Origin: JAIXWP01 sp965247015
GTDB lineage: Bacteria; Bacteroidota; Bacteroidia; Flavobacteriales_D; Sanyastnellaceae
Direction: 5' to 3'
NCBI GenBank assembly: GCA_965247015.1
Contig: CBDFGG010000003.1
Coordinates: forward strand, 434,001-498,000
Length of the DNA stretch: 64,000 bases
The stretch's first letter is position 1. Every line of letters begins with the position of its first letter. The notes beneath the pieces are model-generated. The model was given only the letters and a program-made list of their open reading frames with translations, searched no databases and was not told where the DNA came from. The position numbers and the translations under genes are program-made. This document shows, in pieces, positions 41,698 through 50,975 of the stretch.

Positions 41698-42483
41698 TTA
41701 GAGACATAATGTGCGTCCACCATCTACGGGAACATTGATTCCGTTGATATATGAAGCAGCTGGGGATGCGAGGAATGCGATAGCAGCGGCAATTTCTTGT
41801 GGTTGACCCAATCTTTTCATCGGCACTTCGCTCGCCATCTCGTGTCTTACATCCTCACTTTGCACACCTACTTTCGCAGCTTTATTCTTTATAATTTGAT
41901 CCAAACGCCCCGTCTCCGTAGCACCTGGTAAGACATTATTAACTGTGATATTAAATGCACCAAGCTCCATCGCCAACGTTTTAGACCAATTGGCTACTGC
42001 TCCGCGAATCGTATTGCTGACGCCCAAATTTGGAAGGGGTTGTTTCACACTCGTACTGATAACATTGATAATTCGGCCATATCCCAATTCTTTCATACCA
42101 GGAACCAAAGCTTGTGCGAGGATATGATTATTGATCAAATGAGAATTGAAGGCCATTCGAAAAGATTCAATATCAGAATCAATTGCTGGGCCTGGATTTG
42201 GGCCGCCTGTATTGTTGATTAGAATATTCGCTTTATGCTTGGCTGTAAAACCTTTTATGCATTCTTCAACACTTGTTGGATGTGCAAAATCAGCTACGAG
42301 ATATCCGTGCTCGGCGCCGGCTGGGCTGGGCAAAGTAGCGACTGCTTCTTTCAATTTATCTTCATTGCGCGCCATTAAAAAAACTTGCGCTCCGAGTTGT
42401 GCTAATTCCAATGCAGCAGCATAGCCAATGCCTTGTGTAGAGCCGCATACCACGGCTACCTTTCCATTTAGATTCAAATCCAT
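41698..42483 (-). CDS. SDR-family protein with altered active site
   Basis: 261 residues, Rossmann fold with CGSTQGIGYAAA at residues 14-25 and INNTGGPNPGP near 90. In the catalytic region VISTSVKQPLPNLGVSNTIRGAVANWSKTLA, the YxxxK pair of classical SDRs reads S...R, so Tyr and Lys are missing while the Ser of the tetrad may remain. It resembles the BKR-like SDR subgroup with imperfect tetrads. It may have another catalytic base or bind a ligand without turnover. Probably co-transcribed with rsgA and divergent from recG. Confidence 0.85.
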   Translation of the reverse strand: MDLNLNGKVAVVCGSTQGIGYAAALELAQLGAQVFLMARNEDKLKEAVATLPSPAGAEHGYLVADFAHPTSVEECIKGFTAKHKANILINNTGGPNPGPAIDSDIESFRMAFNSHLINNHILAQALVPGMKELGYGRIINVISTSVKQPLPNLGVSNTIRGAVANWSKTLAMELGAFNITVNNVLPGATETGRLDQIIKNKAAKVGVQSEDVRHEMASEVPMKRLGQPQEIAAAIAFLASPAASYINGINVPVDGGRTLCL

Positions 42484-42565
42484 AGCACAAAGAAACGAAA
42501 AAGGAGTTTATTCCCATTCTATTCAGAGGCGTATAAGATTCGTTGCTTCGAATTACTTTCGCAGC

Positions 42566-44665
42566 ATGTTGTCACTTCACAACGACATATCATATCTAAA
42601 AGGCGTGGGTCCGCAACGTGCGGAGTCATTGCAGAAGGAGCTCGGTATTTATACTTGGGGTCAACTTCTATTGCATTATCCTTTTCGTTATGTGGATCGT
42701 TCGAAAGTGATGAAAATTTGTGATATCGCTAGCGATTCCGTTGCGGTGCAAATCATGGGACAGTTTGTGAGTGTGAAAGAACTAGGAGATGGAAGGGCAA
42801 AACGTCTTACCGCCGTTTTTCGTGATGATTCTGGAAGCATGGAGCTCGTTTGGTTTAAAGGAATCAAATGGGCGAAAGCGGCGATACAGTTGAATCAGAC
42901 GTATATCATTTATGGCAAGCCTACGGAGTTCAAGGGAAAATACAACATCGCACATCCCGAAATTGAAATTCTAGAGCAAGCAAGAATTACCAATGGTAAC
43001 GAATTAAAGCCGGTCTACAGCACCACCGAAAAGCTCAGTGCGAAAGGACTTAACAGCAATGGTATTGCAAAACTGACACGACAATTAATAGAAGAAGTCA
43101 ACGGTCGTGTTCCTGAGAACTTGTCTGAAGAAGTATTGTCAAAATTCAAGTTGATGCCTCGTGCGGAAGCCTTGATGCAAGTGCACGTTCCATCAAACGC
43201 GGCAGCATTAGAAGCTGCGCGGAGACGATTGAAGTTTGAGGAATTATTTTTCATTCAAATGCAATTGGTGAAGCAGAAATTGCTCAACACCAAGTTGGAG
43301 CGAGGCGTAGTTTTTCAAAAAGTCGGCGAAGTCTTCAATACATTCTATGAGAAGCATCTTCCTTTTGAATTGACCAATGCTCAGAAACGAGTGATCAAAG
43401 AAATACGCTCGGATGTCGCTCGCGGATATCACATGAATCGTTTGATACAAGGAGATGTGGGTAGTGGTAAAACGATTGTAGCTGTCTTGAGTGCGCTGTT
43501 AGCGATAGATAATGGCTATCAAGTTTGTTTGATGGCACCCACTGAAATCCTTGCCCAACAGCACTTTCACGGCATAGCAGAATTGCTTGCGCCATTGAAT
43601 TTGAATGTCACTTTGCTCACTGGATCGACAAAAAAATCAGAGCGAAAAATTATTCATGAACGTTTGCTCTCAGGTGAGATTAAATTATTGATTGGAACGC
43701 ACGCGTTGATCGAACCCGTGGTGCAATTTCAAAATTTAGGACTTGTAATTATTGACGAGCAACATCGCTTTGGTGTGGCACAGCGCGCAGCACTGTGGAA
43801 GAAAGCAGCGCTGCCTCCACACGTCTTGGTAATGACAGCAACACCAATCCCTCGCACATTGGCAATGACCTTGTATGGCGATTTGGATATAAGTGTTATC
43901 GATGAGCTACCGCCCGGTAGGAAGCCCATTCAGACATTACACAAATCCGACGCAAAGCGATTGGAAGTTTTTCAATTCATGGAAAACGAAATTAAAAAAG
44001 GCCGACAAATCTATGTAGTGTATCCATTGATTGAAGAAAGTGAAGTGATGGATTACAAAGACCTCATGGATGGATATGAATCTATCGCACGTAGGTTTCC
44101 ACTTCCTGAATACCGCATCAGCATTGTACATGGGCAGATGAAAAATGAAAACAAAGAGCATGAAATGAAACTCTTTGTAGAAGGGCAAACACAAATCATG
44201 GTCGCCACTACTGTTATTGAAGTAGGCGTAAACGTTCCAAATGCTTCAGTGATGGTGATTGAAAGTGCCGAACGATTTGGTCTGTCGCAATTGCACCAAT
44301 TGCGTGGACGTGTTGGTAGAGGCGCAGATCAAAGTTATTGCATTCTCATGACCGGACACAAATTGAGTGCTGATGCGCGCAAGCGATTAGAGACGATGGT
44401 CGAAACGAATGATGGTTTTAAAATCGCAGAAGTAGATTTAGAGTTGAGAGGTCCAGGAGATATCACTGGTACGCAGCAAAGCGGCTTGATGAACCTGCGA
44501 ATTGCAGACTTGGCGAAAGACCAGCAAATGCTTTCCTATGCACGAGAAATGGCGCTTGAAATTATAGATGATGATCCGACCTTGTCACAAGAAAAAAACC
44601 GATGCATCACAGAGCACTTGTCACTCATTGCACAGCACAAGAGCGATTGGAGTAAAATCAGTTAG
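42566..44665 (+). CDS. recG: RecG, branched-DNA helicase
   Basis: 699 residues from the ATG at 42566. A longer in-frame start at 42428 overlaps the divergent SDR gene and is rejected. N-terminal wedge/OB region (SYLKGVGPQRAESL, later ELVWFKGIKWAKAA). Helicase motifs: GDVGSGKTIVA (I), IIDEQHRFG (II, DEQH), TATPIPRTLAMTLYGDLD (III) and QLRGRVGRG (VI). It regresses stalled forks and processes R-loops and recombination intermediates. TACTTTCG 5 bp upstream resembles a -7 element. Confidence 0.96.
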   Translation: MLSLHNDISYLKGVGPQRAESLQKELGIYTWGQLLLHYPFRYVDRSKVMKICDIASDSVAVQIMGQFVSVKELGDGRAKRLTAVFRDDSGSMELVWFKGIKWAKAAIQLNQTYIIYGKPTEFKGKYNIAHPEIEILEQARITNGNELKPVYSTTEKLSAKGLNSNGIAKLTRQLIEEVNGRVPENLSEEVLSKFKLMPRAEALMQVHVPSNAAALEAARRRLKFEELFFIQMQLVKQKLLNTKLERGVVFQKVGEVFNTFYEKHLPFELTNAQKRVIKEIRSDVARGYHMNRLIQGDVGSGKTIVAVLSALLAIDNGYQVCLMAPTEILAQQHFHGIAELLAPLNLNVTLLTGSTKKSERKIIHERLLSGEIKLLIGTHALIEPVVQFQNLGLVIIDEQHRFGVAQRAALWKKAALPPHVLVMTATPIPRTLAMTLYGDLDISVIDELPPGRKPIQTLHKSDAKRLEVFQFMENEIKKGRQIYVVYPLIEESEVMDYKDLMDGYESIARRFPLPEYRISIVHGQMKNENKEHEMKLFVEGQTQIMVATTVIEVGVNVPNASVMVIESAERFGLSQLHQLRGRVGRGADQSYCILMTGHKLSADARKRLETMVETNDGFKIAEVDLELRGPGDITGTQQSGLMNLRIADLAKDQQMLSYAREMALEIIDDDPTLSQEKNRCITEHLSLIAQHKSDWSKIS

Positions 44666-44672
44666 TCTTTTT

Positions 44673-45350
44673 TTAAGACGGGAGTATCAAACCATCTATC
44701 ATTTCAATAGTGCGATCACTTGCCTTGGCAAAATCAAGATCATGCGTTACCGCTATGATGGTTTGATGCTGGTGATGTGCTAGCTCTTGCAGAATATCAA
44801 ATACAATCTGTGAGTTTTTAGAATCAAGATTTCCCGTTGGTTCATCACCCATAATAATCAATGGATCATTAATAAGCGCCCTTGCAATGGCCACTCGTTG
44901 TTGCTGCCCTCCAGAGAGTTTAGAGGCTTGCTTAAGGGCCTGATCTTCGAGACCTAGCATCTTCAATTTTTCCATCGCACGAAATTCAATTTCTTCTTCT
45001 GAATATTTACCTAGTCTTAAAGCTGGAATCATCACATTTTTCAAGCATGTAAATTCAGCAAGTAAGTAATGAAACTGAAATACAAAGCCTATTTTTTCAT
45101 TCCTGATTTTTGCTAGTTTATCTTGATTGTATCCGGTAAGGTCTTCGCCATCGATGGTCATCTTTCCTGTATAATCCGTATCCATCGTCGAAAGAATATA
45201 AAGTAGTGTTGACTTTCCACTTCCTGATTTACCAATGAGGGTGAGAAATTCACCTTTATTGACGTCTATACTTATCCCCTTCAGAACCTCGAATTCTGTA
45301 GGGTTATAGAATTTCTTTCGAATATCTTTTGTTTGAAGAATATGTGTCAT
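44673..45350 (-). CDS. ABC transporter ATPase (MacB/LolD-like)
   Basis: 225 residues. Walker A GKSGSGKST near 38-46, Q-loop FQFHYLLAEFTCLKNV, signature LSGGQQQRVAIARAL and Walker B IIMGDEPTGNLDS, ending in H-loop TVTHD. This is the LolD/MacB/FtsE class that drives FtsX-like permeases. It is the last gene in the exporter operon, 1 bp after the permease. The permease and adaptor partners point to a MacAB-type exporter, not LolCDE. Confidence 0.93.
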   Translation of the reverse strand: MTHILQTKDIRKKFYNPTEFEVLKGISIDVNKGEFLTLIGKSGSGKSTLLYILSTMDTDYTGKMTIDGEDLTGYNQDKLAKIRNEKIGFVFQFHYLLAEFTCLKNVMIPALRLGKYSEEEIEFRAMEKLKMLGLEDQALKQASKLSGGQQQRVAIARALINDPLIIMGDEPTGNLDSKNSQIVFDILQELAHHQHQTIIAVTHDLDFAKASDRTIEMIDGLILPS

Positions 45351-45351
45351 T

Positions 45352-46581
45352 CTATTTTCTGAATATGGTTACCGGATCCACCTTAGCCGCTTTACGAGCA
45401 GGGATGTACCCTGCGAGAAATGTGATAAATAATCCGATGGTAATTCCTTTAGCGAATTGGATCGGCTCGAAACGAATGGGAAAATATCCAATATCACCCC
45501 CGATATATACATGCTTCATCAAGTTGACAAGCACAAGCGCGATGCCCACTCCACCAATCACTCCCAACACGCCAACGATCATTGCTTGTGTTACAAAAAT
45601 TCTTACAACATCAGCACCATTGAATCCCATTGCTTTCAAGATGGCGATATCATTAATTTTTTGACTCACCGTCATGTTTAGAATAGTATATATACCGAAG
45701 CATGAAACCAGCAAGAGAGTGAGAGAAACAAAAGTGATTACAATGGTACGCATGCGTGAACCAGCTACATAACTAGAGAAAGCCTCCTCCCAACCTTCTG
45801 CTTTGTACCCTATGACCTTGGTTATTTCTTCAGCTTTCTTCGTTGCTCGTTTATAGTCAATGAGATTGATATTAATATCACTAACGTAAGAACTGCTTTC
45901 ACGCATTAATTGCTGTGCTTTAGACAAATTCACATAGGCTTTACTTTTATCCTCTGCAGCGTTGCTCGTTTCAAAAATCCCAATAATTTCAAGACTTTCA
46001 GTTACTCCTTTTGAACTTAAAAAAGAAATTCGATCTCCTGATTCGATATTGAATTTTGCGGCTATACCAGAACCAATCACTACTCCATTCGGTGATTTGG
46101 AAAGATCTTTAAACTGACCTTGCACCATAAACGAACTAATATCAAACATACTGTCGCCGGCCTCCGGCTTGAGTCCAATGATTCTTCCACTGATTTGAGA
46201 CTCTCCAATGCTATAAAAACCGCTTACACTTACTTGAGGCAAAACCAACGCAACCTCTTTGTCAGCGCGCAATTGAGCCACTATAGAAGACGGATCGTTC
46301 ATCTTCTTGCTCGATGGAACAATCTTAGGATTGACGATAATGGTAGTCGATGTAGTGTCTTTATTCAGTGGCTCACTGAGCACATCATCTTTGTACAAAC
46401 GAATATGAGGAGTAGACTTAAAGAACGAGGCATTTGCAGAGCGATCAAACCCTTTATTCATCGAGTTCATAAAAATATAAACGGACATACCCAGGAGCAC
46501 CCCTAAAACTGCCACAAACGTTTGTCTCCGACTCGTTATAGTATAAGTGACAGCAATGTCAGTATTAATCCCTCTTTTCAT
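45352..46581 (-). CDS. FtsX/MacB-like ABC permease
   Basis: 409 residues. One N-terminal helix (TFVAVLGVLLGMSVYIFMN), a large periplasmic MacB_PCD domain (about 40-270), then three helices including VITFVSLTLLLVSCFGIYTILNM and ILKAMGFNGADVVRIFVTQA, the FtsX-domain signature. No ATPase is fused, unlike E. coli MacB. It works with the adaptor, the TolC homologue and the ATPase around it. Confidence 0.9.
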   Translation of the reverse strand: MKRGINTDIAVTYTITSRRQTFVAVLGVLLGMSVYIFMNSMNKGFDRSANASFFKSTPHIRLYKDDVLSEPLNKDTTSTTIIVNPKIVPSSKKMNDPSSIVAQLRADKEVALVLPQVSVSGFYSIGESQISGRIIGLKPEAGDSMFDISSFMVQGQFKDLSKSPNGVVIGSGIAAKFNIESGDRISFLSSKGVTESLEIIGIFETSNAAEDKSKAYVNLSKAQQLMRESSSYVSDININLIDYKRATKKAEEITKVIGYKAEGWEEAFSSYVAGSRMRTIVITFVSLTLLLVSCFGIYTILNMTVSQKINDIAILKAMGFNGADVVRIFVTQAMIVGVLGVIGGVGIALVLVNLMKHVYIGGDIGYFPIRFEPIQFAKGITIGLFITFLAGYIPARKAAKVDPVTIFRK

Positions 46582-46582
46582 G

Positions 46583-47683
46583 CTACTTCTTTAATGGAAT
46601 TAAAACATCAGTAATCGCCAGACCATTTGTTACTTCCACCCATTCAGTACTTTTAATCCCCACATCTACCTTACGTTCTTCCTCTTCTCCTTTCAATTGC
46701 ACAGTATTCGAATAACTTAAATAACCTCGAGGAATAAGCAATGCCTGCTTTTTGAAAGCAACATTTATATTCGATTCTAGACGTGTTCCCAACACCATGA
46801 ATTCGAGCGGTTCAAGAAACATCACTTCACATAAGAAAGATTGCGAAGCGTCATCATACATGGGATTAATCTTGGTGAGTTTGACCTTGTATAACTTCGA
46901 ACTATTCGTATTTAATTTCACCACACCCTCTTGTCCAATGATTAGTTTTTCTACGCTGCTCTCATCCACATTTAATTTCCCTATAATGGTTGATTCATTT
47001 GCTATAGAAAATATGACATCTCCCTTTCTGACGTAGTCTCCACGTTGCTTGTAGCGTTTCACGATTCGCCCGTTACTCAATGCTTTCAGACTATTGAATG
47101 CACTATTATAACTCGCAATATCTTGTTGAGCACGTTGACTGATTTCATTCAATTTTGCTTGTTGTTTCAAGAGCTCCAACTTTTTCTCCAAAGCCTTCAC
47201 ATTGGCAACAGACTGCTCGTAGGTCAATTCAATATTTTCTAATTCAAGAGCAGAAACACTTTCTTTTTTATATAAATCTCTATAGCGTTGAACCTGTTTT
47301 TCATCTTGCTCCTTTTTGGACTGTGCATAATCCAGATTGGCTTTAGCTTCTTGAATAGCCGGCGCATTCGTAGTTAGATTAAATTCTGCAATGCGCAATT
47401 GTTCAGCACTAGCAGTGCGATTGGCATCAAAAGCAATGTTCTCAATCATTGCAAGCTCTTGTCCTAATCTCACAGAATCCCCTTCATCGAAAAGCATATC
47501 CTTTATATACCCTTCCGTTTGAGCAATTAGCTGATATTGATCTTCAGCAGCGAGGCTTCCAGAAGCAAAGACCGTTTCCGTAATATCCTTTTTTATCGGA
47601 GAAATTTCTCCCTTGTTTGATGAACATGAAGCCAGAACGATGAGGCCTAAGAAGACCTGAGAGAAAAAATGAATCTTCCTCAT
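46583..47683 (-). CDS. MacA/HlyD-like periplasmic adaptor lipoprotein
   Basis: 366 residues. Lipoprotein signal ending LVLASCSSNKG (Cys near residue 20). Then the adaptor layout: a biotinyl-lipoyl half (LIAQTEGYIKDMLFDEGDSVRLGQELAMI), a long coiled coil (residues about 85-190, KEQDEKQVQRYRDLYKKESVSALELENIELTYEQ region), the second lipoyl half (NGRIVKRYKQRGDYVRKGDVIFSI), and the beta-barrel. It bridges the permease and the TolC channel. It overlaps the TolC stop by four bases. Confidence 0.92.
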   Translation of the reverse strand: MRKIHFFSQVFLGLIVLASCSSNKGEISPIKKDITETVFASGSLAAEDQYQLIAQTEGYIKDMLFDEGDSVRLGQELAMIENIAFDANRTASAEQLRIAEFNLTTNAPAIQEAKANLDYAQSKKEQDEKQVQRYRDLYKKESVSALELENIELTYEQSVANVKALEKKLELLKQQAKLNEISQRAQQDIASYNSAFNSLKALSNGRIVKRYKQRGDYVRKGDVIFSIANESTIIGKLNVDESSVEKLIIGQEGVVKLNTNSSKLYKVKLTKINPMYDDASQSFLCEVMFLEPLEFMVLGTRLESNINVAFKKQALLIPRGYLSYSNTVQLKGEEEERKVDVGIKSTEWVEVTNGLAITDVLIPLKK

Positions 47684-48984
47684 TTTACAGAATTATTAAT
47701 TTGAATGTTTTGTAATTGGAATGCGCATGTAGCCTTCTCAGTAGCCACTTTCAATTTGCTATTGATCATCTTATTTTGAGCTTCTAGCAAACGATACAAC
47801 GGCAATATATCCGCCTCATATTTATCTTGAGAAGATGTAAAAGAATTTTGCTCTAAGGCAAAAACAGATTGAGCATTCTGAAAATTTTGAACCGCTTGCA
47901 AATAATTATTGGTCAGTTTTTGATTCTCTACCTTCGCTAAAAGCATTTGATGGTCCGCTTCCAACTTAGCGATATCTAAATTGATTCGACTCGTTCCAAA
48001 TGCAGCAAGCTTGTTTACATTGGTTGGAAATTCGTAGGTCAAGCGAAGTCCAAAAAACGAACTATTTATCCATGGTTGCTCACTATCTATAAAACTTGCA
48101 TTACTATTATTTTGCCAATTAAATGATGAGAAAAAAGATAGTGTTGGCAGGTGATCGAACTTCGTATTTTTAAATTCTTGTGCTTGAAAAAGCTCTTTGG
48201 TTTTATAATATTTCGTCGTCAATTCACCACTTGCAGCGGCACTCATCAACTCCACTTCTAAGCTCCATATGCTTTCGTTGAATGACAATTCCCTATCGAT
48301 ATCCATTAAGCCTTGAGCCTTGAGGTATTCTTGTTGTAATGTGATCTCTGATTGTTTCAATGAATTTGAAAGGTTGAGATAATTGACCTCCGCATCATTT
48401 TTATCACTTCGGCTCGCAATTCCTTTTTCAAACTTATCATTCACCACCTTGCTGATTCGTTCAGCGATATCAACACTTTCCCGAAGGATGTCTTGTTGGG
48501 CTTTAATAGAAAGAATGTTGTGATAGACCGCATTTAATTGCTCATAGTAGCTCTTCTTATTTATAGCTATGGCTTTGTCTTGAAGCTCTTCGTTCAATCT
48601 TGCGCTTTTTACTTCTCCAATATGCTTTGGCTGCAGAATATCAAACTGTGGAGCGATGTTGAGAACAGTGACGTATTGTTGACCGAATTGGACTTGATTA
48701 AAAGTTCCAGCTGGACCACCGAAAATTTCGGCTGGAATAAAGTTCACTGCAAGGTTGGTATTGTTGGTGATCGATGCAGCTACAGGCACTCTTGGATTGA
48801 GAACATTGCCAAATGCTGACTGAGTGGTTAATCTTGCGAGATCTTGCTGCTTCAACCACTGCTTTTGGGCATTTGCAGAAGTATCAGCAATGGCTTTAAG
48901 TTGATCAAACGACGAGATCTCCACTTGCGCCTGAAGCCCTGCTCCATAGCCTATCAAAAGAAGAAATAGTAATAAAAATCGCAT
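47680..48984 (-). CDS. TolC-family outer-membrane efflux channel
   Basis: 434 residues. Signal peptide MRFLLLFLLLIGYGAGLQAQ. Two repeats of long helices with beta-strands (LAFGTSRINLDIAKLEADHQMLLAKVENQKLTNNYLQAVQNFQNAQ region as one such helix; NDAEVNYLNLSNSLKQSEITLQQEYLKAQG as another), the OEP fold. It forms the outer-membrane exit duct for the exporter. First gene of the exporter operon. TAATTTCG about 20 bp upstream resembles a -7 element, and the LytTR regulator gene is 96 bp further up. Confidence 0.9.
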   Translation of the reverse strand: MRFLLLFLLLIGYGAGLQAQVEISSFDQLKAIADTSANAQKQWLKQQDLARLTTQSAFGNVLNPRVPVAASITNNTNLAVNFIPAEIFGGPAGTFNQVQFGQQYVTVLNIAPQFDILQPKHIGEVKSARLNEELQDKAIAINKKSYYEQLNAVYHNILSIKAQQDILRESVDIAERISKVVNDKFEKGIASRSDKNDAEVNYLNLSNSLKQSEITLQQEYLKAQGLMDIDRELSFNESIWSLEVELMSAAASGELTTKYYKTKELFQAQEFKNTKFDHLPTLSFFSSFNWQNNSNASFIDSEQPWINSSFFGLRLTYEFPTNVNKLAAFGTSRINLDIAKLEADHQMLLAKVENQKLTNNYLQAVQNFQNAQSVFALEQNSFTSSQDKYEADILPLYRLLEAQNKMINSKLKVATEKATCAFQLQNIQINNSVK

Positions 48985-49080
48985 ATCGTTCTAATTTAAC
49001 GATGCGAAATTATAGAGGGCCTAAGCGGTAATACTGAATAGGCTGGGTCAATGGTACATATACTCCCTTGAGTGGTCAGT

Positions 49081-49845
49081 CTACTCTTCTTTCAACCAAT
49101 TCAAGAAATTAGCAACTCTATTTCGACTCACTTCTAATTTGAAAGGAAGGGTAAGGGTAATAAGAACCTCTAGTCTTCGATTGAACAGTTGTATTGTTTC
49201 TACTACTACAGCTCTCTGAATAATACACTGCCGATTGATCCGAAAAAACTGACTACTCAACTCTTCCTCGAGTTGTTCGAGTGTGCGTTCATAGACATAT
49301 TTCTTCGATTGCTTGGTGATGAGATAAGTCACGTCATTTTCTTTAAAAAAGATAGCGACATCGTCTTGACTCACAGGGATGATGCGCCCCTGATAATGCA
49401 CTAACAATGACTGTTTCTTCGAGCCACCTATTGTCTTCAAAAGTCCCGAAAGTTGTTGCTCGATTTGCTCACCCGCTCCGGTCATCATGGTCTTCCAAGA
49501 CAAATACTTCATCAATGCACCCTTCACATCATCTGATGCAAAAGGCTTTAAGATGTAGTCAATTCCATTGGCCTTGATGGCTTGCAATGCGTATTCATTA
49601 AATGCAGTACAAAAAATAATAGGGCAGCGAATTTCTATTTGATGAAAAATTTCAAAACTTACACCGTCCTGCAATTGAATATCACTAAAGATCAAATCAA
49701 TTTCAGGTTTGTTTGAAAAGAAAGCCAAAGCTCGTTCAATAGAAGGAATGACTCCTACTATCTCAGCCTGAGGCAATGCCGATTGAATAGATTCCGCGAG
49801 GTCTTCAGCCGTTAATTTCTCGTCTTCAATGATTAAAATTCTCAT
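49081..49845 (-). CDS. LytTR-family response regulator
   Basis: 254 residues. Receiver domain at 1-120 with acidic E7-D8, phospho-acceptor D55 in IFSDIQLQDG, and Lys of ILKPF near 103. LytTR DNA-binding domain at about 150-254: SLLVHYQGRIIPVSQDDVAIFFKENDVTYLI and LEELSSQFFRINRQCIIQR. It is coupled to the kinase by a 4-base overlap. Its likely target is the exporter operon just downstream. Confidence 0.93.
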   Translation of the reverse strand: MRILIIEDEKLTAEDLAESIQSALPQAEIVGVIPSIERALAFFSNKPEIDLIFSDIQLQDGVSFEIFHQIEIRCPIIFCTAFNEYALQAIKANGIDYILKPFASDDVKGALMKYLSWKTMMTGAGEQIEQQLSGLLKTIGGSKKQSLLVHYQGRIIPVSQDDVAIFFKENDVTYLITKQSKKYVYERTLEQLEEELSSQFFRINRQCIIQRAVVVETIQLFNRRLEVLITLTLPFKLEVSRNRVANFLNWLKEE

Positions 49846-50864
49846 GCCTTTAACGCTTTAAATTGCACTGAAAAAGTAGTCTCTGTGCGATCGATAAGAA
49901 TATCCTCTCCGCCCTTCAAAGTAAAGCGCTTGCGCAAGTTTTCAAGTCCCAAACCGGTGCTATCTTCTGATTGAGTCCAATTAGAATGGACTGAGTTTTC
50001 TACCACAAGATATCCCTTTTCATTTTGATAGATAGTTATCAGGATTGGATCTTCTTCACTAACCTTATTATGCTTCAAAATATTCTCAAACAATGTTTGA
50101 AATGTTAGAATCGGTACTTGATCCGTGTTAGACGAGTCTAACTTTAGTCTGTTGTCCACCTTAAAACCTCCTTCAAAACGAATACCTTGAATCTCCAGAT
50201 AATTCAGTCCAACAGCCAAATCATTCTCCACTGATACTAGATCATCTTTTTCCGCTTGCAACGTAGTGCGCAAGAATTGGGATAGTTTCAAAATATAGCC
50301 TTCGGCCTTATTGGGATCTCGCTTTACCAGTACTTTCAAGGTATTGAGAGAATTGAACAAGAAGTGAGGGTGAACTTGATTTCTAAGATTTTGGTATTGT
50401 GCCTCAACCTGTGAAACCCGCGCTGCGGCTAAATCCTTTACTATGCTAATTTGATTTTCTCGATATCTCAGCAACATTTGAAAAACGATGATCAGTGCAT
50501 TATTTAATACTGCAACAAGACTACCCGTGAGGAGTGGCGGCTTTCTATTGATGCCAACTGTCTCATCGATAAGATGAATGAAATTGACATTTTCATCCAC
50601 CCACCAACGAAGCGACATGCTCACACCTATCACCACCACGAAAGTGATAAAATAATATTTCCAAGTTCCTTGAAATTTATTGTAGAGCACCATATTAATC
50701 CACCACATCGCGAAAATCCAAATGCTCACCATAAACCAAATGACAGGAAGGACTCTCAGATCATTATCTAATACTAAAAAGACCGGCGTTGTAGTAACTA
50801 GCGCTTGCAGAGGTGCAGCCAGTAAAGCCACTTTCAAAAACGTTCTTTTCGAAGGAGAATTCAT
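49842..50864 (-). CDS. LytS-type sensor histidine kinase
   Basis: 340 residues. Four N-terminal membrane helices (residues about 8-135) without a large periplasmic domain, a short coiled coil, then the His_kinase domain with phospho-acceptor H167 in HPHFLFNSLNTLKVLV, and an ATPase domain ending in TGLGLENLRKRFTLKGG. The signal is probably sensed in or near the membrane, as for envelope stress, which would suit control of an exporter. Confidence 0.92.
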   Translation of the reverse strand: MNSPSKRTFLKVALLAAPLQALVTTTPVFLVLDNDLRVLPVIWFMVSIWIFAMWWINMVLYNKFQGTWKYYFITFVVVIGVSMSLRWWVDENVNFIHLIDETVGINRKPPLLTGSLVAVLNNALIIVFQMLLRYRENQISIVKDLAAARVSQVEAQYQNLRNQVHPHFLFNSLNTLKVLVKRDPNKAEGYILKLSQFLRTTLQAEKDDLVSVENDLAVGLNYLEIQGIRFEGGFKVDNRLKLDSSNTDQVPILTFQTLFENILKHNKVSEEDPILITIYQNEKGYLVVENSVHSNWTQSEDSTGLGLENLRKRFTLKGGEDILIDRTETTFSVQFKALKA

Positions 50865-50868
50865 GCAC

Positions 50869-50876
50869 CAAATATA
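50869..50876 (-). promoter_or_regulatory. -7 element upstream of the kinase gene
   Basis: TATATTTG on the minus strand, exact TAnnTTTG, 5 bp before the kinase ATG. It would give an almost leaderless transcript for the kinase-regulator pair. No clear -33 element. Confidence 0.35.
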
Positions 50877-50975
50877 GAGAAACCGCTTGCATCACATTTT
50901 GACCCTCTTTATTCGCACGTTATAACAATATTCATAAAATTCTAAAGTTAATGCGACGTCAAAACCAAATACTCC

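Noticed and set aside
42428..42565. Long N-terminal extension of RecG
   Set aside because: It overlaps the divergent SDR gene. The family N-terminus starts at the ATG at 42566.
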